Origin: Allolobophora icterica
Taxonomy: Eukaryota; Annelida; Clitellata; Crassiclitellata; Lumbricidae
Direction: 5' to 3'
Assembly (NCBI GenBank): GCA_963556255.1
Contig: OY744616.1
Span: 36,914,545-36,978,544, forward strand
Length of the DNA: 64,000 nt
The notes below the pieces were generated by a model. It worked only from the letters and a program-made list of their open reading frames with translations. It searched no databases and was not told the DNA's origin. The position numbers and the translations under genes were made by a program. Below are positions 50,010-61,200 of this stretch, piece after piece (positions within the stretch are counted from its first letter, which is position 1; each line of letters opens with the position of its first letter).

Positions 50010-50175
50010 AGCAACCTGCAACATGAACTCCTTAGCCCTCTATCAGTTTCTAATCCGCGAGCTTTTGAAGACCATTCTGTTCGATTGTGGTCTCATGTTT
50101 TAAGGTTAGGGAGAGCCTCTGATGAGTTTCTCTTGAAGTGGCGCTATATAAAACTGTCATTACAATTTGCGCCAT
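50010..50175 (+). mobile_element. LINE 3'-end fragment
   Basis: CTCTTGAAGTGGCGCTATAT tail preceded by SDEFLLKWRYIKLS-type text, matching the other plus-strand LINE ends. Confidence 0.5.
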
Positions 50176-50324
50176 TTAAGATCCGCACCTAAGGATTCTT
50201 CCAGTCCGAGATTCAAATCTTTTAAGTAAGACATGATCATTGATCAGTATAGGACCGCCAGAGTCACGCCTCTTGAACTGATTTTTATCCAGTGTAGTTA
50301 ATCAGGCCATGTACAGTTTTCTTA

Positions 50325-50465
50325 CAGTATAGAGTACAGAGGATAACCGTAGAGTAGAGTAAATTAGAGGCAGTAGAGTACAACAGAATAGTGCAGTAAA
50401 GTACGATAGTTGAGTACAGTATGCACAATATATCGGAGTATAGAAGTGTACGCAGTAGCACCACA
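50325..50465. repeat. CAGTAGA satellite block 4
   Basis: Degenerate AGTAGAGTACAG words. Confidence 0.6.
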
Positions 50466-50479
50466 GAGTATACCAGATT

Positions 50480-50705
50480 TTTTATTCCGGATATTTCTAT
50501 AGCGCCTCTCGAAGTCAACAACTACTCAGAGGCGCTCCAGACTACATCATTTGATACTGTGCCGGAATTTTCACGCCGAAGCGCCACGAGCAATTGCGAG
50601 TGAAGGACTTGCCCAAGGTCCATATGCAGCGGCTAGAGTGGGATTCGAACCTGCAACCCTCCGGTCACAAGGCGCCGAACTTACCACTGAGCCACCACGC
50701 CCCAC
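50480..50705 (-). mobile_element. tRNA-derived SINE, complete
   Basis: Minus strand: GGCGTGGTGGCTCAGTGGTA (A box), GGTTCGAATCC (B box), GGGCAAGTCCTTCACTCGCA body, and AGAGGCGCTATAGAAATATC tail shared with the LINE 3' ends, the usual SINE/LINE partnership. Confidence 0.8.
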
Positions 50706-50709
50706 AGAT

Positions 50710-50900
50710 CACAATAACGTACACAGTAGAGTAGTACAGTAGATTGCAGCACATTGATTAGAGTACGTTTAAGTACACCAAAGTATAGTAGTACGTTGGC
50801 TTGCAGTAGAGCACAGAAACATACATAGGAGTAAGATGGTACAGTAGCGTACAGCAGAGCAGAGAAGAGTGCAGTAAACAGAAGAGTACAAGAGAGAAGA
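50710..50900. repeat. CAGTAGA satellite block 5
   Basis: Degenerate ACAGTAGAGTA words continuing after the SINE. Confidence 0.6.
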
Positions 50901-51017
50901 GCAGTTTGTCAAGCGAACACGAAGAGGCAACAGTTACATTTTCCTAGCCTTAGTCCCGCCTCTTTCTTGCTGTCTCTGTCTTTGTATATTTCTGTGTCTG
51001 TATCTGTGGCTGTGTCT

Positions 51018-51028
51018 CTGTCTGTGCC

Positions 51029-51075
<47 letters not shown>
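51018..51075. repeat. CTGT tetranucleotide repeat
   Basis: About 11 CTGT units in a wider CT-rich stretch. Confidence 0.9.
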
Positions 51076-51079
<4 letters not shown>

Positions 51080-51179
51080 TGCCTTCTAATCTTTCTACCG
51101 ACAATGTACGTTAATTGCATTCATTTATTGCCGAGTTCGCTACGGGAGATATTGGACTAGAAATCTTTGGATATTTTTA

Positions 51180-51345
51180 TGTCTTGGCGGGAATTGCAAC
51201 CTCCAACTTACGAGTTAAAGGTCCAACACGCTCACCACTTAGGAATAGTTTACAGTAGATTAATTAATTGGTAATCACCATCTGACTCTTATTTTATCTG
51301 AGTAGTTCTCTTAAAGAGGCGCTATATAAATCTACGAATGAATGA
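51180..51345. mobile_element. Degenerate SINE and LINE tail
   Basis: tRNA-like minus-strand text at 51185-51245, then AAAGAGGCGCTATATAAATC and a GAAT run. Confidence 0.45.
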
Positions 51346-52220
51346 ATGAATTAGATAGGGCTACCTGGCTACTACAGTATGTGCTAATACGCGATGCCTT
51401 GAAAATGTTCTTATATTAGATTACGATAAAATAAGAGTCAGATGGTGATTTGCTTATCGTCACAACTGGACCGGACGATGGCCAGTAGCTACTGCGAGCA
51501 CATCATTTTTGCATGGATGATGTGCTCGCTTGCTTTGGTTTTCATCATACTAAGGATATCGTTAGAACGCATATCACGTCCAAAGCTTCATCAACGCTAT
51601 CGTTAACACTATACCCTTCTTCACAATCATCACAAATACATCATCAGCAGCAGCATCAGCATCATCAATATGAATTCAACATCAATATCATCATCAGTTC
51701 ATGATCATCATCGTCGTCGTCAATTCATTATCATCGTCGCCTTCTTCGTAATTAGCATAATTAGCGGTAGAGGCAACAGGATTTGACGCGTAGATGTCTT
51801 GCATAAACGTGCGTACCTTAAATAACCGTAGATTGTGACTCATTTCTTCCGGCTTAGAACCTGCGGGCGGCGCGGCCCTCTGAGCTCGATGATTCTACAG
51901 AACCAGTGAAACGAGCATACCATACATCATACATGCGCAGGAAATGACCGATTGTAAAGCTGGTTGCTTGTCGATTTAACCGGAGACAAAACGAGGACAT
52001 TCAGAGAGACAAAGAGGGAGACACAGACCAGGTGGGAGAATCAATTAGAAAGTTAATATAAAAGTGGTTTAAAGTACTTTGAGTAAAGTTCAGACTAGAT
52101 ATTTGTTATCTACAGTCATCGGATGATTAGTTTACCTATGTGCATTAAATGAATCGCAAATACGAATAATAAAAATGAGAATGCTGCATAAGAGTTGTTT
52201 TATCGATCAAAATAGATAGC
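51346..52220. other. Downstream region of gene B, mostly featureless
   Basis: CAT/CATCATC-rich patch at 51620-51740. One phase-compatible minus-strand mini-exon candidate is at 51854-51879 (see findings). Confidence 0.4.
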
Positions 52221-52292
52221 CTAGTTGTGATGTGAGCCAAACTCGTCCGTTTTGCACCAACCTGTTGTTCTTGTTTCCTTAACGGTGACACC
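52221..52292 (-). CDS. Mhc: Gene B exon 33: C-terminal tail exon
   Basis: Acceptor TTTGCAG, then [23 protein letters not shown] and TAG (52221-52223). The VTVKETRT core matches A's VTIKETRT. The part after TTG is not shared with A. A weak donor (GTTGGT at 52260-52261) could shorten it. Confidence 0.75.
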   Translation of the reverse strand, partial: GVTVKETRTTGWCKTDEFGSHHN

Positions 52293-55200
52293 CTGCAAAA
52301 TATGAACCAAGTAAATAGTAACATTAGGCCATATAATTTTTTATTTATATTTTATGCGCAACGGATCAAAGAATAAAAATTAGGAAAACTCTGACGATAT
52401 GAAGACCCTGCTCCTCATATCGCCTAAATTATTTCTAAATGCAATGCAAGACAAGTTAATAGATTGTCTACGTAATAGTTATGAGAAATTCTTAAATTTA
52501 GAGCAATTTCCATCTTCAAGAACATCATATCCACAATCTTATTACACAATAGTCAGAACATTTCACAATTACAAACTTAAAGAAATGCTGCTGTTGACTT
52601 TCCAAATTACAGAGAGTGTTTTACTGACCGGTCCAACGGATCTGGTTGTGGACACTGAGCTGCGCGATTTGGCCCTCAGCCTAGAGACAGCGTTCTCGGC
52701 CTGGTCGGCTCTTTCCTCGCTCTCCTCCAAGTCATGTTGGACTTTACGATACTTGGCTAGGTTAATAGCAGCCACTTCCTCCTGTTATCAGATTAAAAAA
52801 ACTAGGTCAACAAATAAATTAATCAATTTATTATCAATTAATTAACTTACTCAAAGAATCGATTAGTCAAATGACGAATAACTCAATCGTCGCTTCAAAA
52901 GAAATCGTTATAGGCCTACAAGGAAGTCGTTAAAGTAATAATCTGGTTCCCGCGACTTCGCTTTTGTGGGCGCTGTAGAAATTTAGAGATTACGATTACG
53001 ATCAAAAACTATATGACCATATGAAGTGATTCCACAGTTCATGTTTAGCTTTAGATCCAAGAGAAGCTTTTATGTTATTGTAGCCAATGAAACTTACGGC
53101 TTCTTCGACTTGTCTCTTGTAGGTCTTGATCTTCTGTTGAAGTGAGTCGATCTGAGAAGCTGATCTCTCGTATGTCTTCTTTTCCTCATCCGCCTGTACG
53201 GCCAATTCCTTCAGACGGCGATCCTGTTTGCGCAAGTTCTTCTCCGTCTCCGTATAGCGTCGCTGTTCGCTTTCCAGTTCCACTTCCAATTCGCGCACGC
53301 GCGTTTCCAGTTTCTGGATGGTCTTCTTTCCTCCTTTTAGAGCAGAGGCTTCGGCTTCATCCAGGCGAGCCTGGAGTTCCTTTACCTGAGCTTCAAGGGC
53401 ACGGCGCAGCTTCTCGATCTGGCTCGAGTGATCCTGTTCATGGCGAAGTTCTTCGGCGATGCGAGCTGCATCAGCGGCCGCCTTCTTGGAAGACTCCTCA
53501 GCCGATCTCAGCTCGTTCGTCAAGTCTTCGAAGTCGGTCTAAATGAAAAAATTAGAATCATTCCATTACTTTCAAAACAATGAATTTAGGTTAAGGTCAG
53601 CGATCGTGCCAACTTAGAACAACACTTGCAGATAATGGTGAATTTCATAGCTCGTGAATAAACTGGGGCTTTTCGCTTAGCTTGTAAACATCGCTTTAGG
53701 AATTGTAGAGTTTATGATTTTACGAGTTACAATATCCGATTTTGTCGTGGCCAAAACACTTAGAATAATAAACAATAGATTACTAGAAAGCAGCTGTGTT
53801 TTTTGTTTACTACTCAAATAGGTTTGTCATAGAGCTCCAGGCGTTGGGTAAAACATTTGAAAATATGGAACTAGGAGTATCGGGCTCATTGCTATTAAAC
53901 ACACATATTGTAGATAAGTAATTAATTAAAATCTATAACTATCTTTTACCTGCGTAGCGAGAAGGTCGTTTTCCAGCTTCCTCTTATGAGCCGCCAAAGA
54001 AGACGCTTGGGCAGTGATCTCGGATACGCGATCTGAGGCCTCATGCAGTTCGCTCTCTGCTGCCTTGCGAGCACGCTCGGCAGATTCCACATGGGTTCTC
54101 AGCTCCTCCACCTCTCCACCGAGCACAATGGCACGACGTTCTGCGGACTGGAACTGTTCGCGATATTCCTCGCGTTGATGCTGTTCTGTTTCGATGGCTT
54201 CCTGGAGTTCCTTGACTTGTTGCTGGAACTTCTTGATGTTCTTCTCGGCCTCAGCGCGTCCTCTGTTGGCTCCATCCAAGCCCACCTCCAGTTCATTGAT
54301 GTCCTGCTCTAACTTCTTCTTGCTGCGAAGGGCCTCAGCTTTTCCACGGGCCTCGGCCTCAAGGCTGGCCTGCATTGATTCTAGAGCACGCTGATGATTC
54401 TTACTGGAAACGTCAGAACACACTTCGATAATTTACTATCAAAACAACGCATTGAACATTCAGACATCGATAATATTATGCATGAAAATTGTACACACTG
54501 TTCAATCACAGAGGCGTATGTTTGGTTTCCATATCTTAGGTCAATCTCATTTCCATTGGACTTGTGTCGTGTGCAAATATTTCTGTGTCGTGTGCAAATC
54601 TGTCTGCGTCGTAAACACCTCAGTTCTTTGGTTCCGCTCTTACTTGACTTTACACTCCTTTTCTGTAATAGCTGCAAGTCATGTTCGCAACCCATCCACA
54701 ACTGATAAAAGGCAAGGGTGATAATCGACCACGAACTTATCAGAATGTAACCGAAAGCCCTAAAATCGCCATAACCCTTGCATAAGAATCTAATGATTGA
54801 TGTTTAGGAATGTAGACACTGGCAAAACCGCAAGGATCAAACAATAGTTAAGCATAAACAGTGAAACAAGCAAAAGCCTTGGAAATAGGATGCTGGTACA
54901 CACGACGTAGTTGTCTATAAGGGAAGACCAAAAACACTATTAGAAATAACTCGACCAAGTCTGGCAGAAGTAAGTCTTACAAAGATATACCTCATGTAAC
55001 TAAAAATTCTTCAAGGGTAAAATAAGTGGTAGAATTTGTGAACTGACCGAGTGCTATCGAACTCTTCTTCCTTCTCTGCCAGGCGACGATCGATGTCCTG
55101 TTTAATGGTCGTCAACTCCAGCTGAGCGCGCGTTACCTTGGCTTCCTCCTGTTCCAGGGCTTGTTCAGCCTCTTCCAATGCAGCCTGAAGTTCTTCCTTC

Positions 55201-58200
55201 TCCAGTTCCAATCGTCGTCGGATTTTATCCATTTCGTGGACGCTCTTGCCTCCCTCGCCCAGTTGGTCAGTGAGATCATGGATTTCGTCTAGAAAACAAC
55301 AAACACCATGGAATAAAATTCATTAATTTGACTGCATCTACATATGCAGATTATTTCACATTTGCCACAATTGCCATAAGCAGATCACATTATCTGCAAC
55401 AGTCCGTCGTAAACTCTGGCAGTCTTTAGCCAATTCTCACGTCTTCTTTTTTCTGGTTCTCTGCCTTCAGGCAGGTTCTAACGTCCGATTTATCTCGATT
55501 TTAAGCCTTTTTTTGATTCTTTTGTATCCTTCCTTCATCATCCAATCCAGCATCATCTGTCTTGGTCTTCGCTTGTCCTCCTCCCCTCCGTTCTTCCCTC
55601 GATGAGATTTCTTAGGAGAGGGTCCCGTCTCAGTGTGTGTCCAATCCATTTCTTCTGCCTCCTTCTTAATGTGTGTATCAAGGACCTTTCTTCTCCAATC
55701 CTTCCCAACACTTCTTCATTTGTTTTATGTTCTGTCCAGCTGATCTTCTCCATTCTTTTCCAAATCCACATCTCGAACGCATCACCATCATGCATCACAA
55801 CTCTTATGCAGTCAATTCTTATGGCGTTCTTTGCTTAGCTTTATCCATTTAATTTTTTCTTTTCTTTCATGACCGATCCTCATTTCTTTATATATTCACC
55901 CATTTGGGTCTAATGTTACCTGAGAGATTCTTGTTCTCGCGTCTGACTGCCTCAATAGCGTCCGATGATTCTTCCAGTTGAGCCCTGAGTTTGTAGACCT
56001 CAGCGGCTGTGGTGCGTGATTCCTTCTGTGACCTATCCAGTTCCACCTGGAGATCAGCCACCTTTCGCTTCCATTCGTCAATGACCTTGTCGAATCCGCG
56101 CTGTCTCTTCTCGGCCTGGTTGGCCACTGACGTCGTCTGAAAGTAATAACAGCATTCGTATAATCGTAAGTCACATTATGCTCTTGCAATGCAACGACAA
56201 AAATCAATCTTAAATAAACCAATCCAATTTCAACAATCTCTCTTTTGTTTCTTGAACACTTTTTGGTTGAGCTAGACGGTGGACTGTAAACTTTCTTATT
56301 ATCGATGCCTATAAACTACGTATGATTAAACATTCATCAGCTATAACTAGTTCTGACTATGCTATCGTCTCTTATGTAGTTCAGGTTACAACTTTAGAAA
56401 CATCCATTCTTTATTAAATATAAAGGAGATATAGTTTTAAATGTCTCTGTCACTTACTCTCTCGACTTCGATGGAGAGGTCCTCAATTTCTCCTCTCAGA
56501 CGTCCATTCGCCTTCTCCAGACTCGAAGCCTTGGATAAAGCGGCTTCCAGTTGGCTCTCCGCATCCTGCAGTTTAGCATTCAACTTGCGCTTAAGGTCTT
56601 CCAGTTCCTCGGAGCGAACGCCTCCTTCTCCGCTTTCCATCTTCTGCTTCCAGACGGCTGCCTCGCTGTTCGCCTTTGTCACAAGACGCTGGAGGTCAGC
56701 ACGACCAACCTGTTCTTCCTCGAGCTGCTCGCGAAGTTGATCGAGGTCGGTCTGGAAATTACGATTTTCGCCCTGCAGCTTGGCCCTGACGCGGCTCTCT
56801 TCCTCAAGACCTGCCTTGGCTTCCTCGAGGCTCTTGGCTAGCGCCTGTTTTGCTTTCAACAGCTGGTTGAGCTGGCTTTCGGCCTCCTCCAACTTGTGCA
56901 ACAGATCAGCGTTCTCGGCTAGGGCTCGGCTCTTGGCTGCGTTTAGTTCCAGGATTTCACGCGCAGCTTGCTCCAGTTTTGCGTTCAGTTCAGCCAGTTG
57001 ACCCTCCAGCTGCTTGCTCAGTTTGTCGGAGTTGCTCTACAAAAGTAAATTGGTAAAGTTTGCAACTAAAAATCTATATCAAAATTAGATTATATTAGGC
57101 TGTCTGAACATGATTTGTGGGTATGCATCCACGTTGAAATTCGTTTTTAGTTTTTGAGAGGATGTAATATTTCCGTAACTATTTCGAAAATTCTAGCCAA
57201 ATTTGTGAAAGTCTGAATCTACACGTTTCAATATCAAAACATAAAAATTCCCGATTTTCAACAAATCTATTGCCGCATGTAACTTTATTCAAAACCAAGA
57301 GAAACTTTCGTTCACGAAAGAACCTATAATGGTTTTAAATTTAAAATGCATAAAACTTTAATTTCATAGGCTCCTGTAGTCTGGTTCTTAGTGAAATAGT
57401 CGCACGATTTCCGTAAAACTGCGGCACGAAACGACTCATAGGAGTTGTAAGTATATCTCTACCAAATTCTTGACTACGAGATGTAGCCCCCTATATTTAA
57501 TGATTTGGATTGACACTTTATGAATTAGTCAAATAGTTGTATTGGCCCTGAAATTCAAAGACCAAATATAAATAGAGCAACCGTGAAGTTCGTCACAGAG
57601 GTTTAATTTCTTTTTTATCTCACCTTTCCTTTGGTGATGTGGTCAATTTGTCCCCTTAGGTCATCTAGTTCACTCTTCAGCAGGCTCTTCTCTTTCTCAA
57701 TTCTACAGAAAGAAGTGCAGTCACTCAGTCATTTGTTCACGCATCCAGTCTGAACTATATGAAAATCAAGATCTCCCTGCTACATCGATACTATATGCTT
57801 ACATATATATTATATGCTTACATATACACACATACATAAACATACATGTACATATAATATACATATATGTACACATTATATATATGTACAAATATATGTG
57901 AAATCGACTATGATCTTAATTCACTGCAAGCTGTAATGCAGTTTTGTTATTCACATTTGAGGAACGAGTACTACGTGCAAATCATGTGATTCAATACCAA
58001 CACGTTTGACAAACGTCATCAGCTACGAAGCCGCAATTATAAAACATGGCTTTAAAGAGTTCTCCCTGGAGTTGATATCAGTCTAAGTCTGTCTCTGACA
58101 CTTACCTCTGCTTGGCTTTAACTTGTTGGTCGAGTTGTTCGGAAAGTTCGTTAACGGAGTCTTGTTGCTTCTTGCGAAGGGCGGCCGCTTGGGCTTCGCC

Positions 58201-61200
58201 CTGGACGTGGGTTTCTTCAAGGTCACGACGCAACTTCTGAAGCTCAGCCTCGCGTTTCTTGTTCACATCGAGCTTTGGAAAGACAGAAATGACTTGGTAT
58301 AACGATCATGATTATTATGTGGTTGCCGGCGGTTAAAGTAATGAGCAAAAGGTTAAGATGAGAGGTAAGCTTACGAGAGAATGGGAAAAATGAGAGAGTG
58401 GATAGGAAAACGGTTAACGAAACAGAATGATTATTTAACGCATATTAAAGAGATTGAGAAACTCCTTAGAAGCTTTCATTTTGAAAACTCTTCCATAGAA
58501 CCAAGACGAAATTAAATTAAATAAAAAATGTGTCATTCACAGAACTAACTCTGCTACCCAAATTGCGAATCTAGGAAACGCGTCTTTAGGCATCAGAGTA
58601 TATATTTTGTCGCCCATGGTATCTTAGTTTATGTAAGCCAAGAATGCTACTTCGGTCGCCATTGCTAAGAGACCGCACTGATAGAAGATATCTGAGGCGA
58701 AATGTAGTCGCGTATATATACCTGGGCCTGAGTGGCTCCACCGGCTTCATCGAGACGCTGGCCAAGGTCATCCAGTTCGCGCTGGAGTTCAACCCTTTGC
58801 TTGTCGGCCTAAAACAAATATGTCAACATTAGATGATTCTCTTATATCTGACTACAAAAAGAAGGGGATTTGTGACGTGTAAGACCAATCAAATAAATTA
58901 GTCGTAGATTTTACTCGAGGGAGCCAGTCTAAGTAAGAGTTGTAAAGGATTCGTGAAACCTTATTTAAGGCATACATCAGTTATACACAAAATCTCTTTA
59001 GATGTCCACCTACCTGTATTCTATTTGGAACAAAACTCACTCAGGCAATACTCTTCTCGAATAAAACAATTAAAAATACGACAAATATAAGATTCACTTG
59101 AATTCAGATGTAACCATCGTGGACCCACCTTCGTTCTGGAAGCTCTTTCAGCTTCAAGCTCCTCTTCGAGTTCAGCAATGCGCGCCTGAAAGAAAATCGG
59201 TCGAAGTAAGTGTTAATCAGTATCAGTGCCAATAGTTTCAGTAAAAGACTGGGTAAATTTTAAATTATAAACATGTTCTGTTAAGTTATAAACACGCTAA
59301 CAGTAAATTTTAATTTAATAATCAAAGTTTAAAATGATCAGTCACCAGGTCAACTGTAATAGCACTGCATAAAAACTCGGAGAACTTCATTTCCGTTTAA
59401 AGATTTGATCAACGGGTAAACTTAAAATTTAATCCAGTCTTGAAAGGCCATCCGTTTAGCAGAGCGGATGGAACTGGTTGACTCTGTTGATCGTTTACCT
59501 GAAGCTCCTTGATCTTCTTTTGCAGTTGAGCAACAAGGTTCTGTTCGCCCTCCAGCTTAGCGCTCAGATTGGTGATATCACCGTCTTTCCTAGACACAGC
59601 AACGCAATCATACTTAAGTTTCACAATTCAATCCTAACAACCTCATAAACTGTTGAACGAAGGAATACATGGAACCATCTAAATACCCATATTGGCATTT
59701 CACAATCGCTTTTAGCAAATTATTGCGTACAATGATTTAAATGATAAAGTATCATTTGGCATCACTATATACGATATGTTTAAAAACTTTTCAAATGCCT
59801 CGGTAGATAATCATTTCGACTAAATTAATTGTAAAAATTGAAAATATCTCATAATAATATTTGAGATTTTCGTGTTAAAAATTACCATTGTTTTATTATC
59901 TCATATGGATCTAATTCATTTTTTTAGATGAACAACTACTATACGGAGCGTTTGATAACACTAGTTATACTCGCAGTCGTAATTCTCTAATGCAGAGATC
60001 TTCTATCAATGCGACTTTTCAAAACTGACATCTTCTACGGAATGTTAACACTGACGAGTGTTCCAACTTAACGAATTGACATTCAGCGTTTACTGACCTG
60101 CGAACATTATCCTCGAGTTCGTGTTTGATTCTGTCCAACTCCTCAACAGCTTCCTGGGTCTGTTTAAGATCAGTCTCCAACTTCCTCTTTGCCTTCTCAA
60201 CGTCTGCACGAACTTTCTTCTCACGTTCCAAGCTCTCCTCTTTCTGAAATTTTACAGATTTCGGAGATAAGGTGTTTGTTTTGGTAGTTAGGTTGGTACT
60301 TACAATATTAGGCCTATACTTGTCAGAATATGTCTGTGCTTAAATACGAAACGAATTATTCATAACAGAGAGAAAAGGATTGATGTGATGTTGATGCACG
60401 AAATTAAAGGCATATAGTTTGAATTGAATTGGAGGATAAACGCCTACCTCGTCAATGGTTTGTTCCAACTTCTGCTTGAGTTTGTTGAGGTGGTTGACCT
60501 TATCCTCCTCAGCCGCCAGATCAGACTGAGTCTTTTTGATCGTCTCTTCGAGACCCTTCTTGTCCTTCTGCAGTTTTCCAATGTTCTCGTCCTGCCTGGC
60601 CATTTCCTCATTCAAAGTCTTGATCTGGTTGTCCTTTGTTTGTTTGTCTTGCTCTGCCTTCTGCAAGGTCAGCTCCAGAGTCTCAATAGCCTTCTTCTGT
60701 TCATGGCCCTTCTCTTCCAACTGCCTCTGTTTTTCGATGAGTTCCTCAGAGCCTCCTTCCAGGTCCTTCACTCTTTCCTCGAGTTCCTTATTATCTGCTT
60801 CCAGTTCACCTTTTTGGTTCACAAGCAGTTCAAGTTTCTCCTCGAGGTCATTGAGAGTGTCACCTCCGGCCGACAGCTGCAAGAACATGTCGTTCTTTTG
60901 CTGGAGAAGAACCACGTTCTGTTCTTCAAGTTCTTTCTTCTGCTTCAGAGTCTTGGCTAGCTCCAGTTTCGTGGCTTCAAGTTCCTCGGCCTGCTTCTTT
61001 ATATCGTCCTCAGCTTTGGCCTGGGTGAGGAGTGGTTTGACGCGGGTGTAGAGTTTCCACCACTGCCAGTTGCGCATGGACAGCCATCCACGAATGTTGC
61101 GTTGAATGACACTCAGGGCGAGTCTACAGGAATTCAGTTACAACAAAGAGAGTTATTCAATTGTCAATCTAATCATTCAGGTTTAAATCTCTTTGTAGTA

